A DNA stretch of 64,000 bases from Yersinia rochesterensis (GCF_003600645.1 NZ_CP032482.1:186001-250000), one strand, 5' to 3'; positions 41,129 through 51,374 are shown, counted from the stretch's first letter. Notes: generated from the letters alone by a model not told the origin. Numbers and translations: made by a program.

Positions 41129-42079
41129 ATGCTGAGCGCATTTAAATTAAGTAACAATCGCTTATCCCGTTTGGAGCTGGATGAATCAGATGACCTGACT
41201 TCCTCACTTTGGGTCGATTTAGTCGAGCCAGAAGAGGGTGAGCGGGAACGCGTCCAGAATGAGTTAGGGCAAAGCCTGGCCACGCGGCCAGAGTTGGACG
41301 ACATCGAGGCCTCCGCGCGATTCTTTGAAGACGAAGATGGCCTGCATATCCACTCCTTCTTCTATTATGAAGATGCTGACGACCACGCCGGTAACTCAAC
41401 TGTGGCATTTACTATTCGTGATGGCCGCCTGTATACCCTGCGCGAACGCGAATTACCGGCATTCCGCTTGTATCGCATGCGCGCGCGCAACCAAACACTG
41501 GTTGACGGCAACGCCTATGAATTGCTGCTAGATTTGTTTGAAACTAAAATTGAGCAGCTGGCAGATGAAATCGAGAATATTTACAGCGACTTGGAAGCCT
41601 TGAGCCGCGTCATCATGGAAGGCCAGCAGGGCGATGAATATGATGCTGCGCTCTCCACACTGGCAGAACAGGAAGATATCGGCTGGAAAGTCCGGTTGTG
41701 TCTAATGGATACCCAGCGGGCGCTGAATTTCTTGGTGCGTAAGGCCCGTTTACCCAGTGGCCAGTTGGAACAGGCCCGTGAGGTACTGCGCGATATCGAA
41801 TCTCTGTTGCCGCACAATGAATCTTTGTTCCAGAAAGTTAACTTCTTAATGCAAGCGGCGATGGGTTTTATCAACATCGAGCAGAACCGCATTATCAAGA
41901 TCTTCTCGGTGGTGTCGGTGGTGTTCCTGCCGCCCACCTTGGTGGCGTCCAGCTACGGGATGAACTTTGAATTTATGCCGGAATTGCGCTGGTCGTTTGG
42001 TTACCCAGGGGCAATCAGTTTGATGATTATTGCCGGGTTAGCGCCATATCTCTATTTCAAACGCAAGAACTGGCTTTAA
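41129..42079 (+). CDS. corA: Magnesium/cobalt transporter CorA
   Basis: Pentameric inner-membrane Mg2+ channel. 316 aa, the same length as E. coli CorA. Large N-terminal cytoplasmic domain, then two C-terminal membrane helices with the signature [11 protein letters not shown] between them (about residues 277-287), which includes the GMN selectivity motif, and the basic end FKRKNWL. It follows a 250-nt leader with corL. Confidence 0.97.
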   Translation: MLSAFKLSNNRLSRLELDESDDLTSSLWVDLVEPEEGERERVQNELGQSLATRPELDDIEASARFFEDEDGLHIHSFFYYEDADDHAGNSTVAFTIRDGRLYTLRERELPAFRLYRMRARNQTLVDGNAYELLLDLFETKIEQLADEIENIYSDLEALSRVIMEGQQGDEYDAALSTLAEQEDIGWKVRLCLMDTQRALNFLVRKARLPSGQLEQAREVLRDIESLLPHNESLFQKVNFLMQAAMGFINIEQNRIIKIFSVVSVVFLPPTLVASSYGMNFEFMPELRWSFGYPGAISLMIIAGLAPYLYFKRKNWL

Positions 42080-42200
42080 CCTTCGCCCTTGAAGTTGCAG
42101 GGGTGTTAGCTGCGTTCACGCACCCGAATCACTTACTTGTGTAAGCTCATCGGGATGAGTTCGCTTGCTGCCTACCTGCAACGTCAAGTTCTTTGGTTAT
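42079..42200 (+). repeat. ERIC element after corA
   Basis: 122 bp, starting at the corA stop. CTTGAAGTTGCAGGGGTG at the left, core CCGAATCACTTACTTGTGTA, and CTACCTGCAACGTCAAGTTC at the right: the same subtype as the tandem units at 22831. The ends have lost the perfect TATACCC repeat. Lies between convergent corA and rarD. Confidence 0.85.
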
Positions 42201-42246
42201 CAATTCATCGCTCAATGAGTAACCGGCATTTTTGTAGGCTTGATAA

Positions 42247-43137
42247 CTAGGCACGCAGCTTGCGTTGGGTGTAAAGTGCATCCAACGTGAACAGTAACAG
42301 CGCCGCCCAGATAAAGACGAAAGTGACCATCTTATCGTTGCCGATAGTCTCGCCATAGAAAGTGACCGCCAGAATAAACATCAGCGTCGGCCCCAGATAT
42401 TGGAAGAAGCCCAGTGTCGAAAGGCGCAAGCGGGTGGCGGCGGCGGTGAAGAACAGCAGCGGAATAGTGGTAATCACCCCCGCAGCAGCTAACAGAATAT
42501 TCAGCGACCAGGCATTGGCCCCCATGTGGCTGGTCGGGCTGTCGGCAATAAAGAACAGGTAAACTGCCGCAATCGGCAATAGCCACATTGTTTCAACCAA
42601 CATGCCGGTTTGGGCATCAATCCCCAGTTTTTTGCGAATTAAGCCATATAACGCAAAGGTAATCGCCAGGCCCAAACCAATCACGGGCAGTGAACCAAAT
42701 TGCCACAGCTGAATGAGCACCCCGCCGAACGCCAGTGCCACCGCAACCCATTGCATGCGACGAAAACGCTCGCCGAGAAATAGCATGCCAAATAACACGT
42801 TGACCAACGGGTTAATAAAGTAACCCAGACTGGCTTCCAGCATGTGGTTGTGGTTGACCGCCCAAATGAATAATAGCCAGTTACTGGCGATTAGTACGGC
42901 GGTAACAGCCAGTAATAACAAACGTTTACGGTTTTTAATGGCGCGGCGAACTTGGGGCCAATTGCGGCTGACAGTCAGTAAAATCAGCATAAAGAAAAAT
43001 GACCAAATAATCCGATGAGTCAAAATTTCATCAGCCGGCACCTGTTGGATGAGCTTGAAATAAGCAGGGGCAATACCCCAAATAAAATAGGCAGCCAGCG
43101 CAAAAAAAATGCCCTGACGGGTTCGTTGTTTATCCAT
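42247..43137 (-). CDS. rarD: EamA family transporter RarD
   Basis: 296 aa, same length as E. coli RarD. Drug/metabolite transporter superfamily with ten membrane helices in two EamA halves; starts MDKQRTRQGIFFALAAYFIWGIAPAYFKLI. ASLGYFINPLVNVLFG and RLRLSTLGFFQYLGPTLMF are the typical repeats. The substrate is unknown; an old link to chloramphenicol resistance is unproven. Confidence 0.94.
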   Translation of the reverse strand: MDKQRTRQGIFFALAAYFIWGIAPAYFKLIQQVPADEILTHRIIWSFFFMLILLTVSRNWPQVRRAIKNRKRLLLLAVTAVLIASNWLLFIWAVNHNHMLEASLGYFINPLVNVLFGMLFLGERFRRMQWVAVALAFGGVLIQLWQFGSLPVIGLGLAITFALYGLIRKKLGIDAQTGMLVETMWLLPIAAVYLFFIADSPTSHMGANAWSLNILLAAAGVITTIPLLFFTAAATRLRLSTLGFFQYLGPTLMFILAVTFYGETIGNDKMVTFVFIWAALLLFTLDALYTQRKLRA

Positions 43138-43216
43138 GGTGTGGCTCAGAACAAGAAAGGAGATGCGGTGAGTGTACTTAACTTCACGTTATTATTCATC
43201 ACCGCAATAGGTCGCA

Positions 43217-43687
43217 TCAGCCAACCAAATAGGTCGCAGTTGCGCTGGCGATATGCATTTGGTTTTCATTATGCAATTCAACTCTGGCAACAGACACCTT
43301 GTTACCACTGCGTAAGATGCTGCTGCTGGCAGTAAAGTGCTCACCACGGCCAGGGCGCAAATAGTCGACGCGCAGGTCGATGGTGCCCATTTTCGCCAGC
43401 TTCATTTGCAGTTGTTCCTGAATCAGTGGTTCATGGCGAACCAGACTATTCCCAACACATACCAGACCAGCGGCAACATCTAACACTGCGGCAATAACAC
43501 CGCCGTGCAATATCCGCTGCGCAATATTACCGACCAGCTTGTCATTATTATCAAAAGTAATTTCGGCGTAATCTTGCTCGAAACGAGTTAATTTTAATCC
43601 CAATTCGCGGTTAAATGGCATGTGATAAACAAAAATTTCACCAATAAGGCTACGGGCACTTTCCAGTGTTAAAGGTGTTACAGGCAT
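43217..43687 (-). CDS. yigI: Acyl-CoA thioesterase YigI
   Basis: 156 aa hotdog-fold thioesterase of the PaaI/YigI type. Conserved [18 protein letters not shown] (active-site helix) and [13 protein letters not shown]. coli YigI has been described as a medium/long-chain acyl-CoA thioesterase. It stands 79 bp from rarD on the same strand and is divergent from pldA. Confidence 0.9.
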   Translation of the reverse strand: MPVTPLTLESARSLIGEIFVYHMPFNRELGLKLTRFEQDYAEITFDNNDKLVGNIAQRILHGGVIAAVLDVAAGLVCVGNSLVRHEPLIQEQLQMKLAKMGTIDLRVDYLRPGRGEHFTASSSILRSGNKVSVARVELHNENQMHIASATATYLVG

Positions 43688-43867
43688 TATTTTTCTCTTA
43701 AAAGATAATTTCTCATGTTATTAGTTTGTTTATTTTATGCTCCTATTTTGTTGTTTTCCAGTCGTTAAATCATAAATATAAACAACACTAATCTCAGATA
43801 ACATTTGTGTGTAGAATGAGCTGTTTTCATTACAAATAGAAATAATTCGTAAAACGATGAGGGAATT

Positions 43868-44746
43868 ATGGGTAGATTTTGGCAGGTTTTAATCGCGTTA
43901 TTACTGGTGCCAACATTGGCGCAAGCAGAAGAAGCAACGGTTGAGAAAATTCATGACGCACCGACAGTGCGTGGCAGCATTATCGCGGCGATGTTGCAGG
44001 ATCACGACAATCCGTTCTTACTTTATCCGTATGAAACAAACTATTTGTTATACACCTATACCAGCGATATCAATAAAGATGCGATAAGCTCTTATGATTG
44101 GGCGCAGAATGCCAATAAGGATGAAGTTAAATTCCAACTGAGTTTAGGCTTCCCTATCTGGCGCGGTATTGCCGGTGATAACTCGTTGCTGGGTGCGTCT
44201 TATACTCAACGTTCCTGGTGGCAAGCATCGAACAAAGATGAATCTTCACCTTTCCGTGAAACCAACTACGAACCGCAAGTGTTCCTGGCATGGGCCACAG
44301 ATTATGAGCTGGCGGGCTGGACATTCCGTGAAGTAGAGTTTGGTTATAATCACCAATCTAACGGCAAAGCCGATCCAACCTCACGTAGCTGGGATCGCGT
44401 TTATACCCGCTTCATGGCACAACGCGGCAACTTGGAAATTGACCTGAAACCTTGGTATCGTTTGCCCGAAAATGATGCCAAAGATGACAACCCGGATATC
44501 AATAAATACATGGGTTATTACCGCCTGAAAGTGGGCTATGCTCTGGGTGAAAGTGTGTTTAGTCTGGATGGTCGCTATAACTGGAATACGGGTTACGGCG
44601 GTGCTGAAATGGGCTGGAGCTACCCGATTACCAAGCATGTTCGTTTCTATACCCAAGTGTTCAGTGGCTATGGTGAGTCAATGATTGACTATAACTTTAG
44701 GCAAACACGGGTGGGTGTGGGTATCATGTTGAATGATGTCCTTTAA
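43868..44746 (+). CDS. pldA: Outer-membrane phospholipase A1
   Basis: OMPLA, a 12-strand barrel that degrades misplaced phospholipids in the outer leaflet. 292 aa with a 20-residue signal peptide (cut after LAQA), giving a mature protein that aligns with E. coli without gaps through the active site. Catalytic His142 and Ser144 (mature numbering) are in GYNHQSNG. The third residue of the E. coli triad, Asn156, is Asp here (SRSWDR; codon GAT at 44393-44395). The protein ends in Leu rather than aromatic Phe: GVGIMLNDVL. It is the upstream neighbour of recQ. Confidence 0.96.
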   Translation: MGRFWQVLIALLLVPTLAQAEEATVEKIHDAPTVRGSIIAAMLQDHDNPFLLYPYETNYLLYTYTSDINKDAISSYDWAQNANKDEVKFQLSLGFPIWRGIAGDNSLLGASYTQRSWWQASNKDESSPFRETNYEPQVFLAWATDYELAGWTFREVEFGYNHQSNGKADPTSRSWDRVYTRFMAQRGNLEIDLKPWYRLPENDAKDDNPDINKYMGYYRLKVGYALGESVFSLDGRYNWNTGYGGAEMGWSYPITKHVRFYTQVFSGYGESMIDYNFRQTRVGVGIMLNDVL

Positions 44747-44774
44747 CGTCATCCGGCGTTAGAAAAGTTTCAGA

Positions 44775-44798
44775 CACAGGCCGGTTCACCGGCCTGTG
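44775..44798 (+). other. Strong hairpin between pldA and recQ
   Basis: CACAGGCCGG-TTCA-CCGGCCTGTG, 10 bp perfect stem with no following T run. It may end pldA mRNA or protect its 3' end. Confidence 0.6.
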
Positions 44799-44822
44799 CA
44801 GATCTCATAGTTGGGGAATAGT

Positions 44823-46655
44823 GTGTCAACCGCCGCAGTGATAAATAGGGAGTTACTGGCACAGCAAGTATTGCGAGATACTTTCGGCTACCAGCAATTT
44901 CGGCCCGGACAACAAGAAATTATCAATGCCACCCTATCAGGGCAAGACTGTCTGGTAGTGATGCCAACGGGCGGTGGTAAATCTTTGTGCTATCAGATAC
45001 CGGCATTGGTGACGGATGGCCTAACGTTGGTGGTCTCCCCCTTAATCTCTCTGATGAAAGACCAGGTTGACCAACTGCTGGCCTATGGTGTGGGCGCGGG
45101 GTGCTTAAACTCATCACAAACTCGTGAGCAGCAATTGGCGGTGATGGACGGGTGCCGCAGTGGTCAAATTAAACTGCTGTATATCGCACCGGAACGGCTG
45201 GTGATGGAGAGTTTTCTCGACCAACTACATCAGTGGCGTCCTGCGCTGTTGGCGGTGGATGAGGCGCACTGCATCTCTCAATGGGGCCATGATTTCCGCC
45301 CGGAATACCGTGCCCTTGGTCAGTTAAAGCAACGTTTCCCTGATTTACCGGTAATAGCGCTGACCGCGACGGCTGATGAAGCCACGCGCGGTGATATCGT
45401 GCGGCTGCTTAATCTGGAGCAGCCCTTAATTCAGGTCAGCAGTTTTGACCGCCCCAATATTCGCTACACCTTGGTAGAGAAGTTCAAACCCCTTGATCAA
45501 CTGTGGCGCTTTGTTCAAGACCAGCGCGGCAAAAGTGGCATTATTTACTGCAACAGTCGGGCAAAAGTGGAAGACACCACCGCGCGCCTACAAAGCCGTG
45601 GTTTAAGTGTGGCGGCTTACCATGCGGGGTTGGATAATGAGCGCCGGGCGCATGTGCAGGAAGCTTTCCAGCGCGATGACTTGCAAGTGGTGGTCGCCAC
45701 CGTGGCTTTCGGCATGGGGATTAACAAACCCAACGTCCGCTTTGTGGTGCATTTTGATATTCCGCGCACTATCGAATCTTACTATCAGGAAACTGGCCGT
45801 GCCGGGCGTGATGGTCTACCCGCCGAGGCGATGTTGCTGTATGACCCGGCCGATATGGCGTGGTTACGCCGCTGTCTGGAAGAGAAACCGACCGGCGCAC
45901 AACAAGATATTGAGCGGCATAAACTCAATGCGATGGGGGCTTTTGCCGAAGCACAAACCTGCCGCCGATTGGTGTTGCTGAACTATTTTGGTGAGGGCAA
46001 GCAGCAGCCATGCGGTAACTGCGATATTTGTTTGGATCCGCCAAAGCGCTATGATGGGCTGGCTGATGCGCAAAAAGCGCTGTCTTGTGTGTATCGGGTC
46101 GGGCAACAGTTTGGTTTGGGCTATATCGTCGAGGTGCTGCGCGGGGCAAATAATCAGCGCATTCGTGAGTTTGGTCATGACAAACTGTCGGTCTATGGCA
46201 TTGGTCGCGAGCAAAGCCATGAGCACTGGGTCAGTGTGTTGCGCCAGCTAATTCACCTTGGGTTACTGAGCCAAAATATCGCGATGTTCTCTGCTTTGCA
46301 GTTGACCGAGGCCGCGCGTCCGGTATTACGTGCTGAATTGCCATTACAATTGGCGGTGCCGCGTATTCAGAGTTTGAAAGTGCGCAGCAGTGCTAATCAA
46401 AAATCCTACGGCGGCAATTACGATCGCAAATTATTCGCCAAATTGCGTAAATTGCGCAAATCTATCGCCGACGAAGGCAATATTCCGCCTTATGTGGTGT
46501 TTAACGACACCACCTTGTTGGAGATGGCGGAGCAGATGCCGATCACGGCCAGTGAGCTGTTGAGTGTCAGTGGCGTCGGGCAACGTAAGTTGGAGCGCTT
46601 TGGCGCGCCGTTTATGGCGATGATCCGCGACCACGTAGATAACAACGACGACTAA
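44823..46655 (+). CDS. recQ: ATP-dependent DNA helicase RecQ
   Basis: 3'-5' superfamily 2 helicase of the RecF pathway. 610 aa from GTG 44823, with GGGGA 5 bp upstream; the frame continues 4 codons further to a TTG inside that ribosome site. Motif 0 [10 protein letters not shown], motif [47 protein letters not shown], the zinc-binding cysteines in [15 protein letters not shown]...CGNCDIC, winged helix, and the C-terminal HRDC domain. Confidence 0.97.
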   Translation: MSTAAVINRELLAQQVLRDTFGYQQFRPGQQEIINATLSGQDCLVVMPTGGGKSLCYQIPALVTDGLTLVVSPLISLMKDQVDQLLAYGVGAGCLNSSQTREQQLAVMDGCRSGQIKLLYIAPERLVMESFLDQLHQWRPALLAVDEAHCISQWGHDFRPEYRALGQLKQRFPDLPVIALTATADEATRGDIVRLLNLEQPLIQVSSFDRPNIRYTLVEKFKPLDQLWRFVQDQRGKSGIIYCNSRAKVEDTTARLQSRGLSVAAYHAGLDNERRAHVQEAFQRDDLQVVVATVAFGMGINKPNVRFVVHFDIPRTIESYYQETGRAGRDGLPAEAMLLYDPADMAWLRRCLEEKPTGAQQDIERHKLNAMGAFAEAQTCRRLVLLNYFGEGKQQPCGNCDICLDPPKRYDGLADAQKALSCVYRVGQQFGLGYIVEVLRGANNQRIREFGHDKLSVYGIGREQSHEHWVSVLRQLIHLGLLSQNIAMFSALQLTEAARPVLRAELPLQLAVPRIQSLKVRSSANQKSYGGNYDRKLFAKLRKLRKSIADEGNIPPYVVFNDTTLLEMAEQMPITASELLSVSGVGQRKLERFGAPFMAMIRDHVDNNDD

Positions 46656-46687
46656 CAGGTCGCCTTTCCTGCTATGAGAATCTCATT

Positions 46688-47308
46688 ATGCTAATGCTAT
46701 TTCTGACTGTCGCGCTAGTGCATTTGGTGGCTCTGATGAGCCCCGGCCCGGATTTCTTTTTTGTCTCGCAAACCGCGGCCAGCCGCTCACGGCGCGAAGC
46801 CATGATGGGTGTGGTCGGTATTTCGCTGGGGATTGTGGTTTGGGCTGGTGTCGCCCTGATGGGGCTAAATCTCATTTTGCAGAAAATGGCGTGGTTACAT
46901 GAAATCATTATGGTCGGCGGTGGGTTATATCTGTGCTGGATGGGTTGGCAACTGCTGAAATCCGCCCGTTCCAAACAAGATACTTCAGAAAGTGAGGTGC
47001 AAGTTGCACTTCCTGCGCGTGGCCGGACTTTCGTGCGTGGTTTTCTGACTAATTTATCGAACCCCAAAGCGGTTATCTATTTCGGCAGCGTATTTTCATT
47101 GTTTGTTGGTGATAATGTGACTGCTGGCGCACGCTGGGGTTTATTTGTACTGATTGTGGCGGAAACTTTTATATGGTTTAGCATTGTGGCCTGTGTCTTT
47201 GCTTTGCCGGTGATGCGCCGTGGTTACCAACGATTATCCAAATGGATTGATGGGCTGGCAGGGGTACTCTTTGCTGGTTTTGGTATCCATCTGATATTGT
47301 CTCGCTAG
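46688..47308 (+). CDS. rhtC: Threonine efflux protein RhtC
   Basis: LysE/RhtB-family exporter, 206 aa as in E. coli, with about six membrane helices. The family signature is near the N-terminus: VHLVALMSPGPDFFFVSQTAASRSRREAMMG. NLSNPKAVIYF is the second conserved motif. It converges on its paralogue rhtB. Confidence 0.95.
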   Translation: MLMLFLTVALVHLVALMSPGPDFFFVSQTAASRSRREAMMGVVGISLGIVVWAGVALMGLNLILQKMAWLHEIIMVGGGLYLCWMGWQLLKSARSKQDTSESEVQVALPARGRTFVRGFLTNLSNPKAVIYFGSVFSLFVGDNVTAGARWGLFVLIVAETFIWFSIVACVFALPVMRRGYQRLSKWIDGLAGVLFAGFGIHLILSR

Positions 47309-47314
47309 CGAGTT

Positions 47315-47342
47315 CCCCAACCGGTGAGTTACCCGGTCGGGG
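47315..47342. terminator. Hairpin between convergent rhtC and rhtB
   Basis: CCCC-A-ACCGG pairs with CCGGT-C-GGGG (one mismatch). No strong T run; probably a shared weak terminator. Confidence 0.45.
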
Positions 47343-47356
47343 CATATCAATGTATT

Positions 47357-47977
47357 TTATACTTTGCGCGCGGTGGCTAATAATGCGCCTACCAACATGA
47401 ATAAACCGCCAAATATCCGATTCAATAATTTCATTTGCTGCGGTGATTTAATCCAGCCCGCGATTCGCGTAGCAAGAGTCGCGTAACCCATCATCACGAT
47501 AATATCGACTATCACACTGGTGCTGCCGAGAATCAGATATTGCGCCACTTGCGGTTGATGCGGCAGGACAAATTGTGGAAACAACGCGGCCAGAAAAACA
47601 ATGCTTTTCGGGTTGGTCAGGTTGACGAACACCGCGCGTTTAAACAGCTTGCGCCGTGGCAGGCTGTTCGCTAATGCATGCAAGTCCAGCGCCCCGGCGG
47701 CGCGCCATTGTTGTATGCCAAGCCAAATTAAGTAAGCCGCTCCGAGCCATTTTAACAGCTCAAATGCCAGCAGAGATTGTGAAATCAGTGCGCCAAGGCC
47801 CACCCCGACCAGCACAATATGCACAGCCAGCCCCAATTGTAATCCGCAGATGGAGGCAATCACGCCGCGCGTACCATGACTGATGGTGGTGCTCATAGTA
47901 TTGATGGCACCCGATCCGGGGGACAAACTGAGAATAATTGTGGTCAGCAGATAAGTTAACCACCAGTCTAAGGTCAT
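47357..47977 (-). CDS. rhtB: Homoserine/homoserine lactone efflux protein RhtB
   Basis: LysE/RhtB-family exporter, 206 aa from the ATG at 47977 (MTLDWW), the same as E. coli; the frame reaches a TTG two codons earlier. [19 protein letters not shown] and [18 protein letters not shown] are the signature segments. Divergent from pldB. Confidence 0.95.
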   Translation of the reverse strand: MTLDWWLTYLLTTIILSLSPGSGAINTMSTTISHGTRGVIASICGLQLGLAVHIVLVGVGLGALISQSLLAFELLKWLGAAYLIWLGIQQWRAAGALDLHALANSLPRRKLFKRAVFVNLTNPKSIVFLAALFPQFVLPHQPQVAQYLILGSTSVIVDIIVMMGYATLATRIAGWIKSPQQMKLLNRIFGGLFMLVGALLATARKV

Positions 47978-48119
47978 TGGCAAAACTCCCAGAATGCATA
48001 AATTTATGCCACAATACTCTATTGCTAATCAATGTGCTATGGCTCACAGAGTACCCAATGACTCCAGCCAAAGGATGCAATCAGCTATGATTTATAACGT
48101 TATATTATATCGGGCCGCA

Positions 48120-48197
48120 CTATGCTGTTAGAGACAAACTATGCCGCTATAGAGACAAACTATGTCGTTATAGAGACACACTATGCCGTTAGATAAT
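48120..48197 (+). repeat. 21-bp tandem repeats covering the pldB start
   Basis: CTATG(C/T)(T/C)G(T/C)TA..GAGACA(A/C)A occurs at 48120 (19 bp form), 48139/48140 and 48160/48161, and partly at 48181, where it supplies the ATG of pldB. Each unit contains an ATG. Confidence 0.85.
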
Positions 48198-49223
48198 AGC
48201 TGGTTGACCCGTGAAGAGCAGTTTGCTGCTTTTGTTAACGGCCCATTGTTAGATTTTTGGCAGCAGCGGGATGAAGACGAGTTTATGGGGGTCGATAATA
48301 TCCCCATTCGCTATGTTCGTTTTTGCTCACCTCAACATACCCGCGTGGTGGTGGTGGTGCCTGGTCGCATTGAAAGTTACGTCAAATACCCCGAAGTAGC
48401 TTATGATCTATTCCAGCAAGGCTATGATGTTATAGTGTTGGATCATCGTGGTCAGGGGCGATCAGGGCGTATACTGGAGGATGGTAACCGCGGTCATGTG
48501 ATCAAATTTGATGATTACATTGAAGATTTTGCGCAGTTGGTGCAGCGCGAAATAACCGGTAGCCATTATCAGCAGCGTTTTGCACTGGCCCATTCTATGG
48601 GGGGCGCAATTCTGACGCGCTTTTTGGCGCAGCAGCCAGAGGCATTTGATGCCGTGGCGCTTTGTGCGCCCATGTTTGGCATCCATTTGCCGATGCCGGG
48701 CTGGCTGGCTCACCGGATTGTCGACTGGGCTGAAAAGCATCAAAAACTGCGGGATTATTACGCCATCGGCACTGGGCAATGGCGGCCATTACCCTATATG
48801 GTCAATATGTTGACTCACAGCCGTGAGCGCTATCGCCGCTATTTGCGCCAATATGCGGATACACCAGAAATCCGTGTCGGCGGGCCAACTTATCATTGGA
48901 TCCGTGAAAGCATGCTGGTGGGTGAGCAAATTATCGCCCAGGCAGACAAAATTACTACGCCGGTTCTGTTACTACAGGCCAGTGAGGATCGGGTAGTGCA
49001 TAACCCGGCCCATAATGCATTTTCTCAGGCAATGATTCTGGCGGGGCACCCTTGCGAAGGGGGGCAGCCTAAGGTCATTCAAGGTGCACGCCATGAGATC
49101 CTGTTCGAGCGGGACACCCTGCGTGCCGAGGCGCTAAGCGCCATATTGCGTTTTTTTGCGCAACATAACTCTTCTTTGCAACATAAACATTGTCTGCAAC
49201 ATAAACAATCCGTCGGCCGGTAA
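48183..49223 (+). CDS. pldB: Lysophospholipase L2
   Basis: Alpha/beta hydrolase that deacylates lysophospholipids at the inner membrane. 346 aa. Nucleophile Ser138 in LAHSMGGA (GxSxG-like), VLDHRGQGRSGR as the oxyanion region, and C-terminal His in GARHEILFE. The start ATG (MPLDNSWLTREEQFAAF) matches the E. coli protein in position but lies inside a 21-bp tandem repeat; the ribosome site is weak. The C-terminus (QHNSSLQHKHCLQHKQSVGR) is a short repetitive tail. Upstream of yigL, as in E. coli, where the pair is a target of the sRNA SgrS. Confidence 0.95.
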   Translation: MPLDNSWLTREEQFAAFVNGPLLDFWQQRDEDEFMGVDNIPIRYVRFCSPQHTRVVVVVPGRIESYVKYPEVAYDLFQQGYDVIVLDHRGQGRSGRILEDGNRGHVIKFDDYIEDFAQLVQREITGSHYQQRFALAHSMGGAILTRFLAQQPEAFDAVALCAPMFGIHLPMPGWLAHRIVDWAEKHQKLRDYYAIGTGQWRPLPYMVNMLTHSRERYRRYLRQYADTPEIRVGGPTYHWIRESMLVGEQIIAQADKITTPVLLLQASEDRVVHNPAHNAFSQAMILAGHPCEGGQPKVIQGARHEILFERDTLRAEALSAILRFFAQHNSSLQHKHCLQHKQSVGR

Positions 49224-49257
49224 ATCCCGACACCACCAGAGGTTAGAACATACCGCT

Positions 49258-50067
49258 ATGTATCATGTTGTTGCTTCCGATTTAGATGGCACCCTGCTGT
49301 CACCTGACCACATATTGACGCCTTATACCAAAGAGACACTCAAGTTGCTGACGCAGCGCGATGTGCACTTTGTGTTTGCGACTGGCCGCCACCATATTGA
49401 TGTGGCCCAAATCCGCGACAACCTGGATATCAGCGCCTTTATGATAACCTCCAACGGCGCGCGTGTGCATAACACCGCAGGGGAGCTGATTTTCAGTCAT
49501 AACCTCGATGCTGACATTGCCCGTGATTTGTACAATATTGAACATCACAATTCAGATATTCTGACCAACGTCTATTTGAATGATGAATGGTATATGAACC
49601 GCGAAAGCCCTGAACAGGAAGAGTTTTTCCGCGAGTCGGTGTTCAAATATCAAGTGTTCGAGCCAGCTTTGCTGCCGACTGACGGGGTGTGTAAGGTTTA
49701 CTTCACCTGCGAAGATCACGATAAATTATTGATTTTGGAAGAAGCCATCAATGCACGTTGGGGCGATCGGGTGAATGTCAGCTTCTCTTTCCCGACCTGT
49801 CTGGAAGTGATGGGCGGCGGGGTGTCCAAGGGCCATGCGCTTGAGCAAGTGTCTAAAATTATTGGTTATTCATTGAAAGAATGTATCGCGTTTGGCGATG
49901 GTATGAATGATCTGGAAATGCTGTCTATGTCGGGCAAGGGCTGCATCATGCGCGATGCTCATCAGCGCCTAAAAGATATGTTACCGAACCTGGAAGTGAT
50001 CGGCTCAAATGCCGATGACGCAGTACCCCATTATCTGCGCAAGATGTTTTTAGGTACTGATAAGTAA
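49258..50067 (+). CDS. yigL: HAD-type sugar/pyridoxal phosphatase YigL
   Basis: Cof-type HAD-IIB phosphatase; in E. coli it dephosphorylates sugar phosphates during glucose-phosphate stress and pyridoxal phosphate. 269 aa from MYHVVASDLDGTLLSPDH (motif I). Motif II SNGARV, Lys in GVSKGHALE, motif IV FGDGMNDLEML. The longer frame starting in pldB is not used. In an operon with pldB. Confidence 0.95.
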   Translation: MYHVVASDLDGTLLSPDHILTPYTKETLKLLTQRDVHFVFATGRHHIDVAQIRDNLDISAFMITSNGARVHNTAGELIFSHNLDADIARDLYNIEHHNSDILTNVYLNDEWYMNRESPEQEEFFRESVFKYQVFEPALLPTDGVCKVYFTCEDHDKLLILEEAINARWGDRVNVSFSFPTCLEVMGGGVSKGHALEQVSKIIGYSLKECIAFGDGMNDLEMLSMSGKGCIMRDAHQRLKDMLPNLEVIGSNADDAVPHYLRKMFLGTDK

Positions 50068-50082
50068 CTGATTCATTGCAGT

Positions 50083-50122
50083 AAAAAAAATGGCGCACTG
50101 TAGATGAGTGCGCCATTTCTTA
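50083..50122. terminator. Bidirectional terminator between yigL and glpQ
   Basis: AAATGGCGCACT (50088-50099) and AGTGCGCCATTT (50107-50118) form a perfect 12-bp stem. On the minus strand eight T follow, a very strong terminator for glpQ; on the plus strand TTTCTT follows. Confidence 0.9.
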
Positions 50123-50164
50123 TATTAAGTTATCTCAGATGCTAAGTTATCCCAGATAAATCAC

Positions 50165-51271
50165 TTACTGGTGTTGTCCCTGTTTTTGCAGGAATTGCAC
50201 ACCCTTATCTGGGAAGTCGGTAAATACCCCGTCAACCCCGGCTTGATTGTAAATAATATCAAACAGTTGGTTTACATCAGTGGCGTATTTAGGCAGTTTG
50301 TCCGCGCGGATAGTAAACGGATGCACCATCATATTGCTGGCATGCGCTTCCTTGACCATATCCGTCAGCTTGATGTTATCTGGTGTCGAGGTTTCCACCA
50401 CCAGCATATGGTAGTCTGGGCCGATGCCGTCAGCATATTGCGCGATTTTCTTCATTGCGCCTGGCTTGAACATCCAGTCATAGCTGTAATTAACCCACTC
50501 ACCATTAGGTTTCTGTTCGTAGGTTTCTTTCCAGTCAGTGTAAGCCACCAGTTGAACCAGTTTCAGGTCCATGCCCATCTTGGGTTCCAGCTCATTTTTG
50601 ATACGTTTTAATTCATTGGCATCAAAGCATTGCAGATAGACTTTATCGGCTTTGGTGGTGTAACCGTACTGTTTTAACACTTCCAACACTTTGGTAGAAA
50701 TGTCCTTACCTTCTTGCTTATGGAACCATGGCGCTTTGATTTCAGGGTAGATACCGATATTTTTACCGGTCGAATGATTCAGCCCCTGAACAAATTCAAT
50801 CTCTTCCTGGAAAGTGTGCACACGGAAATCAGACTTGCCCATTGGGAAGCGGCCCGGATAGCTCTGCACTTTCTTACCATCTTTACCAATATCAAAGCCT
50901 TCGGTAAATTTCAGTGACTTGATTTCTGGTAGCGTAAAGTCAATAGCGTAATAACGACCATCTTTACGGGCGCGGTCAGGGAAGCGATCGGCGACATCTG
51001 TTACCCGGTCAAGATAATGGTCATGGAGAACTACTAACTCATTATCTTTGGTCATCACCAAATCTTGCTCAAGATAATCAGCGCCCTGTGCGTAGGCCAT
51101 AGCTTTGGCGGGCAGTGAGTGCTCCGGCAAGTAGCCACTGGCACCGCGGTGCGCGATGACAACTTTATCTGCTGATTTATCTTGGGCTAAGGGTTCCGCT
51201 GCCTGTGCCATGCCGACGACTGAGGATGCCAGAATCATGCTCGCTATCAGTGATTTGATGTGGGTTTGCAT
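50165..51271 (-). CDS. glpQ: Periplasmic glycerophosphodiester phosphodiesterase
   Basis: Releases glycerol-3-phosphate from glycerophosphodiesters in the periplasm. 368 aa from the ATG at 51271, with AAAGGA upstream; the frame extends to a TTG overlapping that site. Signal peptide THIKSLIASMILASSVVGMAQA. GDPD catalytic motifs: VIAHRGASGYLPEHS, YLEQDLVMTKDNELVVLHD, IYPEIKAPW. Second gene of glpTQ, supplying the substrate of GlpT. Confidence 0.97.
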   Translation of the reverse strand: MQTHIKSLIASMILASSVVGMAQAAEPLAQDKSADKVVIAHRGASGYLPEHSLPAKAMAYAQGADYLEQDLVMTKDNELVVLHDHYLDRVTDVADRFPDRARKDGRYYAIDFTLPEIKSLKFTEGFDIGKDGKKVQSYPGRFPMGKSDFRVHTFQEEIEFVQGLNHSTGKNIGIYPEIKAPWFHKQEGKDISTKVLEVLKQYGYTTKADKVYLQCFDANELKRIKNELEPKMGMDLKLVQLVAYTDWKETYEQKPNGEWVNYSYDWMFKPGAMKKIAQYADGIGPDYHMLVVETSTPDNIKLTDMVKEAHASNMMVHPFTIRADKLPKYATDVNQLFDIIYNQAGVDGVFTDFPDKGVQFLQKQGQHQ

Positions 51272-51374
51272 TGATATTATTCCTTTTATCAATTTCAGGG
51301 TATGAAAAAGGCTGTGTCGCTATTCATCCATATAGATAACGGCACAGCCTGTAAGCTACTTGATCATTTGGATA

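Noticed and set aside
50171..50611. 146-codon plus-strand frame opposite glpQ
   Set aside because: It is entirely antisense to a well-conserved gene and its composition mirrors the codon use of glpQ.
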